From Pseudomonas sp. F(2018) (GTDB lineage: Bacteria > Pseudomonadota > Gammaproteobacteria > Pseudomonadales > Pseudomonadaceae), in the NCBI RefSeq assembly GCF_005508865.1, contig NZ_SCOM01000004.1, positions 1-64,000 of the forward strand: DNA of 64,000 bases, written 5' to 3'. A model generated the notes under the pieces. It did no database searches, was not told the origin of the DNA, and worked only from the letters and a program-made list of their open reading frames with translations. This document shows positions 43,066 through 52,858 of this stretch, piece by piece. The position numbers and the translations under genes were made by a program. The stretch's first letter is position 1; each line of letters begins with the position of its first letter.

Positions 43066-44334
43066 ATGGCCTTCCTCGCCCTCGGCATCAACCACAAGAC
43101 CGCCTCGGTGGACGTCCGCGAACGCGTGGCCTTCACCCCCGAGCAGCTGGTCGAGGCGTTGCAGCAGCTGTGTCGCGTCACGCCCAGTCGCGAGGCGGCG
43201 ATTCTCTCCACCTGCAACCGCAGCGAGCTGTACCTGGAGCAGGACCAGCTGTCCGCCGACGAGGTGCTGCGCTGGTTGGCCGACTACCACCGCCTGAGCC
43301 TCGATGAGCTGCGTGCTTGCGCCTACGTGCACCAGGACAACGACGCCGTGCGCCACATGATGCGCGTGGCCTCGGGGCTGGACTCCATGGTCCTCGGCGA
43401 GCCACAGATCCTCGGCCAGATGAAATCCGCCTACGCCGTGGCGCGCGAGGCCGGCACCGTCGGCCCGCTGCTCGGCCGGCTGTTCCAGGCTACCTTCAGC
43501 ACCGCCAAGACCGTCCGCACCGACACCGCCATCGGCGAGAACCCGGTGTCCGTGGCCTTCGCCGCGGTCAGCCTGGCCAAGCAGATCTTCGCCGACCTGC
43601 ATCGCAGCCAGGCCCTGCTGATCGGCGCCGGCGAGACCATCAGCCTGGTCGCCCGCCATCTGCATGACCAGGGCGTGAAGCGCATCGTCGTGGCCAACCG
43701 TACCCTGGAGCGCGCCAGCCAGCTGGCCGAGCAGTTCGGCGCGCACGCCGTGCTGCTGGCCGATATCCCCCAGGAGCTGGCCAATAGCGACATCGTTATC
43801 AGCTCCACCGCCAGTCAGCTGCCGATCCTCGGCAAAGGCGCGGTGGAGCGCGCGCTCAAGCAGCGCAAGCACAAGCCCATGTTCATGGTCGACATCGCCG
43901 TGCCGCGCGATATCGAACCGGAAGTCGGCGAGCTGGACGACGTCTACCTCTATACGGTGGACGACCTGCATGAAGTCATCGAGGAGAACCTCAAGAGTCG
44001 CCAGGATGCTGCCCAGGCCGCCGAGCATCTGGTGACCGCCGGGGCCGACGACTTCATGCAGCGCCTGCGTGAGCTGGCCGCCGTGGACGTGCTCAAGGCC
44101 TACCGCCAGCAGGCCGAGCGCCTGCGCGACGAGGAGCTGGCCAAGGCCCAGCGCCTGCTGGCCAACGGCGGCAGCGTCGACGAGGCCCTGGCCCAGCTGG
44201 CCCGTGGCCTGACCAACAAGCTGCTGCACGCACCCAGCGTGCAGCTGAAGAAAATCTCCGCCGACGGCCGCTTCGAAGCGCTGGCCGTGGCCCAGGAACT
44301 GTTTGCCCTCGATGAGGGCCCGAGCAAGACATGA
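43066..44334 (+). CDS. hemA: Glutamyl-tRNA reductase
   Basis: A 422-residue enzyme reducing glutamyl-tRNA to glutamate-1-semialdehyde, the first step of heme synthesis by the C5 route. Catalytic Cys50 in [11 protein letters not shown], the [12 protein letters not shown] motif, and the Rossmann loop [16 protein letters not shown] are present. Stop overlaps the prfA start by 4 bp. Confidence 0.97.
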   Translation: MAFLALGINHKTASVDVRERVAFTPEQLVEALQQLCRVTPSREAAILSTCNRSELYLEQDQLSADEVLRWLADYHRLSLDELRACAYVHQDNDAVRHMMRVASGLDSMVLGEPQILGQMKSAYAVAREAGTVGPLLGRLFQATFSTAKTVRTDTAIGENPVSVAFAAVSLAKQIFADLHRSQALLIGAGETISLVARHLHDQGVKRIVVANRTLERASQLAEQFGAHAVLLADIPQELANSDIVISSTASQLPILGKGAVERALKQRKHKPMFMVDIAVPRDIEPEVGELDDVYLYTVDDLHEVIEENLKSRQDAAQAAEHLVTAGADDFMQRLRELAAVDVLKAYRQQAERLRDEELAKAQRLLANGGSVDEALAQLARGLTNKLLHAPSVQLKKISADGRFEALAVAQELFALDEGPSKT

Positions 44335-45413
44335 AAGCCTCCCTGCTGAAGAAACTCGACATCCTCCACGACCGCTTCGAGGAGCTCACCGCGCTGCTCG
44401 GTGACGCCGAGGTGATCAGCGACCAGACGCGCTTCCGCGCCTACTCCAAGGAGTACGCCGAGGTCGAACCGGTGACCGCCGCCTACCGCGAGCTGCGCAA
44501 GACCCAGGACGACCTCGAGGGCGCCCAGGCGCTGCTCAAGGACGGCGATGCGGAGATGCGCGAGATGGCCGAGGAGGAGGTGGCTCAGGCCAAGGAGGCG
44601 CTGGTCGAGCTGGAAGACCGCCTGCAGCGCATGCTGCTGCCCAAGGACCCCAACGACGGGCGCAACGTGTTCCTCGAGATCCGCGCCGGCACCGGTGGCG
44701 ACGAGGCTGCGATCTTCTCCGGCGATCTGTTCCGCATGTACTCGCGCTACGCCGAGCGCCAGGGCTGGCGGGTCGAGATCCTCTCCGAGAGCATCGGCGA
44801 GCACGGTGGCTATAAAGAGGTCATCAGCCGTGTCGAGGGCGACAACGTCTACGCCAAGCTCAAGTTCGAGTCCGGCGCCCACCGCGTGCAGCGCGTGCCG
44901 GAGACCGAGTCCCAGGGCCGCATCCACACATCTGCCTGCACCGTCGCCGTGTTGCCGGAGCCGGACGAGCAGATGGCCATCGAGATCAACCCGGCCGACC
45001 TGCGCGTGGACACTTACCGTGCCTCCGGTGCCGGCGGCCAGCACGTGAACAAGACCGACTCGGCGATCCGCATCACCCACCTGCCCACTGGCATGGTGGT
45101 CGAGTGCCAGGAAGAGCGCTCGCAGCACAAGAACCGCGCCAAGGCCATGGCCTGGCTGGCGGCCAAGCTGCAGGACCAGCAGGACGCCGCCGCGCACAAG
45201 GAAATCTCCGACACGCGCAAGCTGCTGGTCGGCTCCGGCGACCGTTCCGAGCGCATCCGCACCTACAATTTCCCGCAGGGCCGCGTCACCGACCATCGCA
45301 TCAACCTGACCCTGTACTCGCTGAACGAAGTGATGGGGGGCGCGGTGGAGCAGGTGATCGAGCCGCTGCTGCAGGAATACCAGGCCGACCAGTTGGCAGC
45401 CCTGGGCGATTGA
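44331..45413 (+). CDS. prfA: Peptide chain release factor 1
   Basis: A 360-residue class I release factor reading UAA and UAG. GGQ motif in [16 protein letters not shown] contacts the peptidyl-transferase centre; its Gln is the substrate of PrmC, encoded by the next gene. Domain II carries the conserved [19 protein letters not shown]. Confidence 0.97.
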   Translation: MKASLLKKLDILHDRFEELTALLGDAEVISDQTRFRAYSKEYAEVEPVTAAYRELRKTQDDLEGAQALLKDGDAEMREMAEEEVAQAKEALVELEDRLQRMLLPKDPNDGRNVFLEIRAGTGGDEAAIFSGDLFRMYSRYAERQGWRVEILSESIGEHGGYKEVISRVEGDNVYAKLKFESGAHRVQRVPETESQGRIHTSACTVAVLPEPDEQMAIEINPADLRVDTYRASGAGGQHVNKTDSAIRITHLPTGMVVECQEERSQHKNRAKAMAWLAAKLQDQQDAAAHKEISDTRKLLVGSGDRSERIRTYNFPQGRVTDHRINLTLYSLNEVMGGAVEQVIEPLLQEYQADQLAALGD

Positions 45414-45420
45414 TTGATTT

Positions 45421-45460
45421 CACCCCTCTCCCACCGGGAGAGGGGCCGGGGGTGAGGGGA
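45421..45460 (-). repeat. GC-rich dispersed repeat (family B), copy 1
   Basis: CCCTCTCCC-ACC-GGGAGAGGG hairpin with trailing GGGGGTGAGGG. Inverted relative to the copy at 45488-45523. Confidence 0.75.
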
Positions 45461-45487
45461 TTTCAGGTTGCTCCGTGTTGCCTGTGT

Positions 45488-45523
45488 CACCCTCACCCCA
45501 GCCCTCTCCCAGGGGGAGAGGGA
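45488..45523 (+). repeat. GC-rich dispersed repeat (family B), copy 2
   Basis: CACCCTCACCCC leader, then CCCTCTCCC..GGGAGAGGG hairpin. With copy 1 it makes a head-to-head pair between prfA and prmC; copy 3 lies at 49499-49556. Confidence 0.75.
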
Positions 45524-45546
45524 GCCACAGGCATAGGACCTTGTGC

Positions 45547-46377
45547 ATGGCCTCCATCCAATCCCTGCTCGATAGCGCGACATTGCCGGACTCGCCGACG
45601 GCGCGGCTGGATGCCGAGCTGCTGCTGGCCGCCGCTCTGGGCAAGCCGCGCAGCTACCTGCGTACCTGGCCCGAGTATGAGCCGAGCGCCGAGCAGCTGG
45701 TTGCCTTCGCCACCCTGCTCGAGCGCCGTCGTAACGGCGAGCCGGTGGCCTATATCCTCGGCCACCAGGGCTTCTGGAGCCTGGACCTGATCGTTGCGCC
45801 GCATACCCTGATTCCCCGCCCCGACACCGAGCTGCTGGTGGAGACCGCCCTGCAACTGGCGCCGGCCACGCCGCGGCGGGTGCTCGACCTGGGCACCGGC
45901 ACCGGCGCCATTGCCCTGGCCTTGGCCAGCGAACGCGGCGGCTGGAGGGTGACCGGTGTCGATCGCATCGCCGAGGCGGTCGAACTGGCCGAGCGCAATC
46001 GCCAGCGCCTCCAGCTGAGCAATGCCGAGTTCCGCCTGAGCAGCTGGTTCGACGCCCTGGCCGGCGAGCGCTTCGACCTGATCGTCAGCAATCCACCTTA
46101 CATAGCGGCGGCGGATCGCCATCTGGGCGAGGGCGATGTGCGCTTCGAGCCGATGAGCGCCCTGGTGGCCGGCGCCGATGGACTGGACGATATCCGTCAG
46201 ATCATCGACCAGGCACCGCTGCATCTCGAAGCAGGTGGCTGGCTGCTGCTGGAGCATGGCTATGATCAGGCCGAGGCGGTGCGTGGGCTGCTGGGTGCAG
46301 TGGGCTTCGCCGCCGTGGAAAGCCGCCGCGACCTCGGCGGCCATGAGCGTATTTCCCTGGGACAGTGGACCGCATGA
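45547..46377 (+). CDS. prmC: Peptide chain release factor N5-glutamine methyltransferase
   Basis: A 276-residue enzyme methylating the GGQ glutamine of release factors. SAM loop VLDLGTGTGAIALALA and active-site NPPY in LIVSNPPYIAA. The start is ATG 45547, since upstream codons lie in a dispersed repeat. Stop overlaps the next start (ATGA). Confidence 0.95.
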   Translation: MASIQSLLDSATLPDSPTARLDAELLLAAALGKPRSYLRTWPEYEPSAEQLVAFATLLERRRNGEPVAYILGHQGFWSLDLIVAPHTLIPRPDTELLVETALQLAPATPRRVLDLGTGTGAIALALASERGGWRVTGVDRIAEAVELAERNRQRLQLSNAEFRLSSWFDALAGERFDLIVSNPPYIAAADRHLGEGDVRFEPMSALVAGADGLDDIRQIIDQAPLHLEAGGWLLLEHGYDQAEAVRGLLGAVGFAAVESRRDLGGHERISLGQWTA

Positions 46378-47135
46378 GCCTGGAACTGAACGACGACGAG
46401 CTGCTGCGCTACTGCCGGCAGATCCTGCTGCCGCAGATCGACGTGGCCGGGCAGCTCAGGCTGAAGCAGAGCCGTGTGCTGATCGTCGGCCTCGGTGGTC
46501 TGGGCTCGCCGGTGGCCCTGTACCTGGCGGCCGCCGGCGTCGGCGAGCTGCACCTGGCCGACTTCGACAGGGTCGACCTGACCAATCTGCAGCGGCAGAT
46601 CATCCACGACAGCGAGCAGATCGGTGTGGCCAAGGTCGACTCGGCCATCGTCCGCCTCACGGCCATCAACCCGCAGATCAGGCTCGTGCCGCACCGTGCT
46701 GCGCTGGACGAGGACTCCCTGGCCGCTGCCGTGGCGGCGGTGGATCTGGTGCTGGACTGCAGCGACAACTTCACCACCCGCGAGGCGGTCAATGCCGCCT
46801 GCGTGGCCGCCGGTCGGCCGCTGGTGTCCGGTGCGGCGATTCGCCTGGAAGGCCAGCTCGCGGTGTTCGACCCGCGCGACGCGGCCAGCCCCTGTTACCA
46901 CTGCCTGTACGGCCACGGCAGCGAGGCCGAGCTGACCTGCAGCGAGGCCGGCGTGGTCGGCCCGCTGGTGGGCCTGGTTGGCAGCCTGCAGGCGCTGGAG
47001 GCGCTCAAGCTGCTGGCCGGTTTCGGTGAGCCGCTGGTGGGTCGCCTATTGCTGATCGACGCCCTCGGCTCGCGCTTCCGTGAGCTGCGGGTCAAGCGCG
47101 ATCCCGAATGTTCGGTGTGTGGAGCACGCGTATGA
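46374..47135 (+). CDS. moeB: MoeB/ThiF-type sulfur-carrier adenylyltransferase
   Basis: A 253-residue E1-like enzyme that adenylates the C-terminus of MoaD (molybdopterin synthase) or ThiS. Nucleotide loop [33 protein letters not shown], and zinc cysteines CYHC and CSVC. It overlaps prmC and murI by 4 bp each. Confidence 0.93.
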   Translation: MSLELNDDELLRYCRQILLPQIDVAGQLRLKQSRVLIVGLGGLGSPVALYLAAAGVGELHLADFDRVDLTNLQRQIIHDSEQIGVAKVDSAIVRLTAINPQIRLVPHRAALDEDSLAAAVAAVDLVLDCSDNFTTREAVNAACVAAGRPLVSGAAIRLEGQLAVFDPRDAASPCYHCLYGHGSEAELTCSEAGVVGPLVGLVGSLQALEALKLLAGFGEPLVGRLLLIDALGSRFRELRVKRDPECSVCGARV

Positions 47136-47923
47136 GCCAGGCGCCCATCGGCGTGTTCGACTCCGGCGTCGGCGGCCTCTCGGTGCTGCGCGAGATCCGC
47201 GCGCGGCTGCCGGACGAGTCGCTGCTGTATGTGGCCGACAGCGGTCACGTGCCCTACGGCGAGAAAACCCCGGAATTTATCCGCGAGAGGAGCCAGCGTA
47301 TCGCCGAGTTCCTTCTGGGGCAGGGCGCCAAGGCGCTGGTGCTGGCCTGCAACACGGCGACTGCCGCGGCGGTGGCCGACCTGCGCGAGCGCTATCCCGA
47401 GTTGCCCATCGTCGGCATGGAGCCGGCGGTGAAGCCGGCGGCCGCCGCCACCCGCAGCGGCGTGGTCGGCGTGCTGGCCACCACCGGCACCCTGAAGAGC
47501 GCCAAGTTCGCCGCGCTGCTCGATCGCTTCGCCAGCGACGTGCGGGTGATCACTCAACCCTGCCCGGGGCTGGTCGAGCAGATCGAGGCCGGTGAGCTGG
47601 AGGCGCCGCGCACCCGCGAGCTGCTGCGTGGCTGGGTCGAACCCTTGCTGGCCGAGGGCTGCGATACGCTGATTCTTGGCTGCACCCACTATCCCTTCAT
47701 CAAGCCGCTGCTGCGTGAGCTGGTGCCCGAGTCGATCAGCCTGGTGGACACCGGCGCGGCGGTGGCGCGCCACCTGCAATCGCTGCTCGACCAGCGAGGC
47801 CTGCGCGCCTCGGGGCCGGCCCAGGACATTCGCCTGTGGAGCAGTGGCGACGCCCTAGCGATGCAGGCGGTACTGCCGAAATTATTGTTGGAACTCGCAG
47901 CGGTGGAGGCGCTCCCTGTGTGA
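47132..47923 (+). CDS. murI: Glutamate racemase
   Basis: A 263-residue cofactor-free enzyme supplying D-glutamate for peptidoglycan. Two catalytic cysteines are visible in LACNTATA and LGCTHYP; N-terminal [17 protein letters not shown] is typical. Coupled to moeB by an ATGA overlap. Confidence 0.96.
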   Translation: MSQAPIGVFDSGVGGLSVLREIRARLPDESLLYVADSGHVPYGEKTPEFIRERSQRIAEFLLGQGAKALVLACNTATAAAVADLRERYPELPIVGMEPAVKPAAAATRSGVVGVLATTGTLKSAKFAALLDRFASDVRVITQPCPGLVEQIEAGELEAPRTRELLRGWVEPLLAEGCDTLILGCTHYPFIKPLLRELVPESISLVDTGAAVARHLQSLLDQRGLRASGPAQDIRLWSSGDALAMQAVLPKLLLELAAVEALPV

Positions 47924-48031
47924 TAGGGATCAATACTTTTTGAGCGGGGTTCTACCTTTCTCTAATAAGAATTTTTCCTATACTGCGAGACGATAAAAAT
48001 TCCCACCTCCATCGCTAACAGGATGTTGTGT

Positions 48032-48544
48032 ATGAAGCAGATACTTTCCCTGGCCGCGGCAGCCGCCCTCGGTTTGAGCAGCCTGTCCGCACAGGCCGTC
48101 GACTTCACCGCCGCCATCGGCCAGAGCGGCGATTCCACCATGGTCTATCGCCTGGGCGCCCAATGGGACTGGGACAAAAGCTGGTGGCAGAGCGACGTCG
48201 GTCGCCTGACCGGCTACTGGGACGCCGGCTACACCTACTGGGAAGGCGACGAAACCTCCAGCAACCACAGCCTGTCCTTCACCCCGGTATTCGTCTACGA
48301 GTTCGCCGGCGAGACGGTGAAGCCTTACGTCGAGGCCGGTATCGGCGTCGCCGCCTTCGCCAATACCGAGCTGGAAGACAACGACCTGGGCTCCTCCTTC
48401 CAGTTCGAAGACCGCATCGGCCTCGGCCTGCGCTTCTCCGGCCAGGAAGTCGGTATCCGGGCGATCCACTACTCCAACGCCGGCATCAAGCAGCCGAACG
48501 ATGGGGTGGAAGCGTATACCCTGCATTACCGCACCAGCTTCTAA
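48032..48544 (+). CDS. pagL: Lipid A 3-O-deacylase (PagL family)
   Basis: A 170-residue outer-membrane beta-barrel. Signal peptide to about residue 22 (SLSAQA). The catalytic triad is seen as H146 and S148 (RAIHYSNAGI) with E160, with the same H-S-12-E spacing as PagL, and C-terminal YRTSF ends in Phe. It removes an acyl chain from lipid A and so tunes surface properties. Own promoter region (47924-48031) is AT-rich with TATACT at about 47981. Confidence 0.9.
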   Translation: MKQILSLAAAAALGLSSLSAQAVDFTAAIGQSGDSTMVYRLGAQWDWDKSWWQSDVGRLTGYWDAGYTYWEGDETSSNHSLSFTPVFVYEFAGETVKPYVEAGIGVAAFANTELEDNDLGSSFQFEDRIGLGLRFSGQEVGIRAIHYSNAGIKQPNDGVEAYTLHYRTSF

Positions 48545-48555
48545 GCGCTGGGCAC

Positions 48556-48585
48556 AAAAAAGCCGGGCCTGGTGCCCGGCTTTTT
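48556..48585. terminator. Bidirectional terminator between pagL and the YkgJ-type gene
   Basis: AAAAAAGCCGGGC...GCCCGGCTTTTT, stem of 12-13 bp between convergent genes. Confidence 0.9.
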
Positions 48586-48597
48586 CATGCCCGCTGG

Positions 48598-48903
48598 CTA
48601 GCGGTAGATGCCGCTCATGCCGCCGCGTTCGTCGCGGCATTCCGGCGAGCCCATCTCGAACTCGCGGCAGATCAGCGGGCGTACTTCATAGATGGTGCAG
48701 CGCATGCTGTCGCGGTCCAGCGCCGCGCACCAGCCATCGTCCAGGCGGCGCATCACTTCGCCACCCCAGTCATCGGTGTCGATGAAGCGCTGCGGCACGC
48801 CGGTATCGGTGATCAGCATCACTTCCAGCTGGCAGCAGCAGGCGGCGCAGTTGCTGCAGCTGATGTCGCTATCCGGAAGCTGGAGATGGGGGATGGTGCT
48901 CAT
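48598..48903 (-). CDS. YkgJ-family cysteine-cluster protein
   Basis: A 101-residue protein with the zinc/iron-binding cluster pattern CSNCAACCC near residue 16-24, then C59, C69 and CREFEMGSPEC. Family members are uncharacterised metal-binding proteins. Start ATG 48903 begins MSTIPHLQLPDSD. Confidence 0.85.
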   Translation of the reverse strand: MSTIPHLQLPDSDISCSNCAACCCQLEVMLITDTGVPQRFIDTDDWGGEVMRRLDDGWCAALDRDSMRCTIYEVRPLICREFEMGSPECRDERGGMSGIYR

Positions 48904-48959
48904 GGCGCGCAGTGTACGGCAGGTCGCCGCGGGTGGCGCGTCTGACCGACCGGCGTGCC

Positions 48960-49463
48960 TCAGGCCGCTCTCGATCTGCCCATCATCCCGTGCGCCAGCG
49001 GCATGACTGCGGCCCAGATCGCGCCGAGCAGGAGCAGGGTCGGCCACAGTCCCAGCGGCAGCTCGACGCCGGCCAGCCGCGCGCCGCCGAGATAGGACAG
49101 CGGCGCGCCCAGGGCGCCGAGCAGGCTGCCCAGCCACCAGGGGCGCGCGGTCCAGGCCAGGCTGTGCCTGAGGGTGCTGGCGAACAGCGCCCAGAGCAGT
49201 GTCAGCCAGGCCGGCAGCAGGAGGCTTGCGCCGGCGAAGTCGAACACGCCGAGGTTGAGCAGGGCGCTGTCCAGGGCGCAGCCGAACAGCGTGACGGCGA
49301 GCAGTCCGCGCCACTCGCCGGGGTGGGCCAGCAGGCGCAGATGCACGGCCAGGCAGAGCGCGGCGAGCGACAGCAGCCAGGGCTGCTGGGCACCGAACAC
49401 GCAGGCCAGCCAGCCGAGCTGGAACAGCAGGGCGTTGAGCAGCAGCGAGTGGGTTGGGCGCAT
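48960..49463 (-). CDS. DUF2878 membrane protein
   Basis: A 167-residue protein with about five to six hydrophobic helices, starting MRPTHSLLLNALLFQLGWLACVFG. The layout fits DUF2878, which in pseudomonads is often found with the DUF1365/cyclopropane-synthase gene set encoded just upstream here. A tandem repeat in the 95-bp gap separates it from that operon. Confidence 0.78.
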   Translation of the reverse strand: MRPTHSLLLNALLFQLGWLACVFGAQQPWLLSLAALCLAVHLRLLAHPGEWRGLLAVTLFGCALDSALLNLGVFDFAGASLLLPAWLTLLWALFASTLRHSLAWTARPWWLGSLLGALGAPLSYLGGARLAGVELPLGLWPTLLLLGAIWAAVMPLAHGMMGRSRAA

Positions 49464-49498
49464 GCTAGTAGGCCGTAATAGTCCGAGTGGCGGAGAGC

Positions 49499-49556
49499 AC
49501 CCTCACCCCCAGCCCCTCTCCCAAGGGGAGAGGGGAGAGGGGAGAGGGGAGAGGAG
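49499..49556 (+). repeat. GC-rich dispersed repeat (family B), copy 3, with 7-bp tandem array
   Basis: Leader CACCCTCACCCCCAGCCCC then CTCTCCC; the right arm has expanded into four exact copies of GGGGAGA (49525-49552). Confidence 0.8.
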
Positions 49557-49558
49557 GC

Positions 49559-50836
49559 TCAGGCGCTGAAGCGGCCGAGCAGCGGCGCCGGGCGTGCGGC
49601 CTCCTTGGCCAGCAGCAGCTGGGCGGTGCCGATGCTGCGTTCGAGGAAGCCGCCCTCGCAGTAGCACAGGTAGAACTCCCACAGCCGGTAGAAGTATTCG
49701 TCGTAGCCCAGCTGCTCCAGCTGGTGGCGGGCGCGGCGCAGGTTGTCGTGCCACAGGCGCAGGGTGCGCGCGTAGTGCAGGCCGAAGTCCTCCATATGGT
49801 GCAGGTTCATGTCCGTCTCGGCGGTCACCACCTGCAGCAGCTTGTGCACCGAGGGCAGGGCACCGCCCGGGAAGATGTAGCGCTGGATGAAGTCCACCGA
49901 GCGGCACGCCTGCTCGTAGCGCTGATCGCGGATGGTGATGCTCTGCAGCAGCATCAGCCCGTCGGCCTTGAGCAGGCGGCTGCACTGCCGGAAATAGTCG
50001 GGCAGGTAGCGATGGCCGACGGCCTCGACCATCTCGATGGACACCAGCTTGTCGTACTGGCCTTCGAGGTCGCGGTAGTCCTGCAGCAGCAGGGTGACGC
50101 GCTGCTGCAGCCCCTGCTGCTCGATGCGCTGGCGGGTGTAGTCGTACTGCTCGCGCGACAGGGTGGTGGTGGTCACCCGGCAGCCATAGTGGGTGGCGGC
50201 GTAGATGGCCATGCTGCCCCAGCCGGTGCCGATCTCCAGCAGATGGTCCTCGGGGCGCAGGGCGAGCTTCTGGCAGATGCGCTCGAGCTTGTTCAGCTGG
50301 GCCTGTTCCAGGCTGTCGTCTGCGCTCTCGAACATGGCCGCCGAGTACATCATGGTCGGGTCGAGCATCTGCTCGAACAGCTGGTTGCCGAGGTCGTAGT
50401 GGGCGGCGATGTTGCGCCGCGAGCCCGCGCGGGTGTTGCGGTTGAGCCAGTGCAGGCCCTGCATCAGCGGGCGGCCGAAGAGCAGGGCCAGGCCGCGCTC
50501 CATACCGTCCAGCACATCGAGGTTGGCGACGAACAGGCGGATCACCGCGGTCAGGTCCGGGCTGCTCCAGTAGCCATGGATATAGGCCTCGCCCGAACCG
50601 ATCGAACCGTTGCCCGCCACCAGCGCCCACAGCGCCGGATCGAGCACCTCGATCTCGGCGTGCAGGTTGGCGCCGTCCCGGCCGAACTCCAGGCGTTCGC
50701 CGTTCTCCAGCACACTGAGGCGGCCGTGGCGCAACTGGCCGAGCTGGCGCAGCACCAGGCGGCGCAGCAGCCCGGCGCCCAGACCGTTGCTGCTGCGTAC
50801 GGTGCTCTTGGCGGATATCAGGTCAGGACTCTTCAT
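49559..50836 (-). CDS. Cyclopropane-fatty-acid-synthase-like SAM methyltransferase
   Basis: A 425-residue enzyme that should methylate or cyclopropanate unsaturated acyl chains of phospholipids. SAM loop LLEIGTGWGSMAIYAA, followed by TTTTLSREQYDYTRQRI and VSIEMVEAVGHRY, as in Cfa. Last gene of an eight-gene operon and overlaps DUF1365 by 14 bp. The partner flavoenzyme and DUF1365 proteins suggest a specialised modification such as alpha-methylated or furan-type fatty acids rather than the housekeeping cyclopropane synthase (inference). Confidence 0.88.
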   Translation of the reverse strand: MKSPDLISAKSTVRSSNGLGAGLLRRLVLRQLGQLRHGRLSVLENGERLEFGRDGANLHAEIEVLDPALWALVAGNGSIGSGEAYIHGYWSSPDLTAVIRLFVANLDVLDGMERGLALLFGRPLMQGLHWLNRNTRAGSRRNIAAHYDLGNQLFEQMLDPTMMYSAAMFESADDSLEQAQLNKLERICQKLALRPEDHLLEIGTGWGSMAIYAATHYGCRVTTTTLSREQYDYTRQRIEQQGLQQRVTLLLQDYRDLEGQYDKLVSIEMVEAVGHRYLPDYFRQCSRLLKADGLMLLQSITIRDQRYEQACRSVDFIQRYIFPGGALPSVHKLLQVVTAETDMNLHHMEDFGLHYARTLRLWHDNLRRARHQLEQLGYDEYFYRLWEFYLCYCEGGFLERSIGTAQLLLAKEAARPAPLLGRFSA

Positions 50837-51614
50837 GGCGGGGCTCCAGTAAGGCGGTGGGGCGCTCGTCATCCGCGGCGCGGTGGTCGAACAGCGGCAT
50901 GCGCTTGAGCAGCAGGCGCAGGGCCTGCCAATAGATGGCCAATAGGGTCTTGGCCGTCATCCAGGGGAAACTCAGCAGGTGGCGGTGCAGGCTGGTGCGG
51001 CTCAGCTCGACGCGGCCCAGGCCGAGGCCGGCCTCGAACAGCCGGTCCGCGCCCTGCCAGTCCTCCATGTGGATACGCAGGTGCTCGCCGGGCGGGGCGA
51101 AGCGCATGCGGTATTCCACGTCGCGGGGCAGGAAGGGCGAGACGTGGAAGGCCTTGGCCACCCGTTGCCGCGACTCGCCCTCGGCATGCGCCGGCAGCAC
51201 GTAGTGATAGCGCTGGCGCCAAGGCGTATTGCTCACCTCGCAGAGGATCGCCGCCAGGCGCCCGTCCGCCTCGAAGCAGTAGAAGAAGCTGGCCGGGTTG
51301 AAGGCCAGGCCCCAGCTGCGCGGCTGGGTCAGCAGGCAAATGCGACCCTGCGGTGCATGGCCCAGGGCCTGTTCGACGCACTGGCGCACCGCCTGCTGCA
51401 GCGCCAGGCCGGTGCCGGTGAGGTGCGGCAGGTAATCGCTCTCGCGAAAGGCGAAGGGCGCCCAGCGCGAGCGACCGGCCAGGGGCGAGAGCGCCAGCAC
51501 GGCGTCCTGTTCGGCCAGGTCCAGATAGAGCAGGCCGATGCGATAGCGGAAGCCATGGCCGCGCGGCAGGTGCCGGCGGTGGCTGACCCAGCCCTGGTAG
51601 AGCGCGCTGTTCAC
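50823..51614 (-). CDS. DUF1365 protein
   Basis: A 263-residue protein beginning MNSALYQGWVSHRRHLPRGHGFRYRIG. Conserved family stretches LLTQPRSWGLAFNPASFFYCFEADG and KAFHVSPFLPRDVEYRMRF are seen. DUF1365 genes co-occur with flavin amine-oxidase-like and Cfa-like genes; biochemical role unknown. Overlaps both neighbours by 4-14 bp. Confidence 0.88.
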   Translation of the reverse strand: MNSALYQGWVSHRRHLPRGHGFRYRIGLLYLDLAEQDAVLALSPLAGRSRWAPFAFRESDYLPHLTGTGLALQQAVRQCVEQALGHAPQGRICLLTQPRSWGLAFNPASFFYCFEADGRLAAILCEVSNTPWRQRYHYVLPAHAEGESRQRVAKAFHVSPFLPRDVEYRMRFAPPGEHLRIHMEDWQGADRLFEAGLGLGRVELSRTSLHRHLLSFPWMTAKTLLAIYWQALRLLLKRMPLFDHRAADDERPTALLEPRHEES

Positions 51615-52858
51615 AGGCGCTCACCGAAGGCTTCGGCCACGCGCAACGCGCTGACCACGCCGTCTTCATGGAAGCCATTGGCCCAGTAGGCACCGCAGAA
51701 GTAGGTGTGGTGCATGCCGTGCAGCTCGCGCCAGCGCTCCTGGGCGCGCAGGCCGGCCAGGCTGTATTGCGGATGGGCGTAGCGGTAGCGCCCGAGGATC
51801 TGCGCCGGGTCGATGGCGGCGGTCTGGTTGAGGCTGACGCAGAAGGTCCGTGGCGCCTTGATGCCCTGCAGGATGTTCATGTTGTAGGTCACCGCCGCCG
51901 GCTGTTCGGCGGGGCCGCCGAGGCGGTAGTTCCAGCTGGCCCAGGCCAGCTTGCGGCGTGGCAGCAGGCGGGTGTCGGTGTGCAGCACCACCTCGTTGTC
52001 GGCATAGCGCAGGTCGCCGAGGATGGCGCGCTCGGCCAGGGTCGGCGAGGCCAGCAGCTTCAGGGCCTGATCGCTGTGGCAGGCGAAGACGATGCGGTCG
52101 AAGCGTTCGATGCCTGCCAGGCTGTGCACGGTGATGCCCTCGGCGTCGCGCTGCACGCGCTGCACCGGGCAGTTCAGGCGGATGCGCTCGGCGAAGCCGC
52201 GGGTCAGCGGTTCCACGTAGCTGCGCGAGCCGCCCTGGATGACCCGCCACTGCGGCCGATGGTTGACCGACAGCAGGCCGTGGTTCTTGCAGAAGCGCAC
52301 GAAGAACTGCAGGGGGAAACCGAGCATGTCCTGCAGCGACATGGACCAGATGGCCGCGCCCATCGGCACGATGTAGTGCTGGATGAAGCGCTGGCCGTAA
52401 CCGTTCTGCCGCAGGTACTCGCCCAGGGTGGTGTCGCCGGCGATGCGGCTCGCCGCCAAGTCGGCCAGCGCTTCGCGATTGAAGCGCAGGATGTCGCTCA
52501 GCATGCCCCAGAACGCTGGGCTGAGCAGGTTGCGGCGGCGGGCGAACAGGCTGTTGAGGTTGTTGCCGTTGTATTCGTCGCCGCTCACCGGGTCGTGCAC
52601 CGAGAAGCTCATCTCGGTAGGTTTCGAGGCAACCCCCAACTGGTCCAGAAGGCGGATGAAGTTGGGGTAGGTCCAATCGTTGAACACGATGAAGCCGGTG
52701 TCGATGGCGTAGCCACGCCCCTCCAGCTGCACGTCGACCGTGTGGGTGTGGCCGCCGATCCAGTCGCCCGCCTCGAACACCGTGACCTCATGCTGGCGCT
52801 GCAGCAGGTAGGCGCAGGTAAGGCCGGAAATACCACTGCCGACGATGGCAATTTTCAT
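51611..52858 (-). CDS. FAD-dependent amine-oxidase-like oxidoreductase
   Basis: A 415-residue flavoprotein. N-terminal dinucleotide loop IVGSGISGLTCAYLL with EAGDWIGGHTHTVDV is the standard FAD site; YFCGAYWANGFHEDGVVSALRVAEAF is the C-terminal FAD motif. Probably acts on lipid chains together with the Cfa-like protein. Start at ATG 52858 places the FAD loop at residue 4; its stop overlaps DUF1365. Confidence 0.9.
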   Translation of the reverse strand: MKIAIVGSGISGLTCAYLLQRQHEVTVFEAGDWIGGHTHTVDVQLEGRGYAIDTGFIVFNDWTYPNFIRLLDQLGVASKPTEMSFSVHDPVSGDEYNGNNLNSLFARRRNLLSPAFWGMLSDILRFNREALADLAASRIAGDTTLGEYLRQNGYGQRFIQHYIVPMGAAIWSMSLQDMLGFPLQFFVRFCKNHGLLSVNHRPQWRVIQGGSRSYVEPLTRGFAERIRLNCPVQRVQRDAEGITVHSLAGIERFDRIVFACHSDQALKLLASPTLAERAILGDLRYADNEVVLHTDTRLLPRRKLAWASWNYRLGGPAEQPAAVTYNMNILQGIKAPRTFCVSLNQTAAIDPAQILGRYRYAHPQYSLAGLRAQERWRELHGMHHTYFCGAYWANGFHEDGVVSALRVAEAFGERL

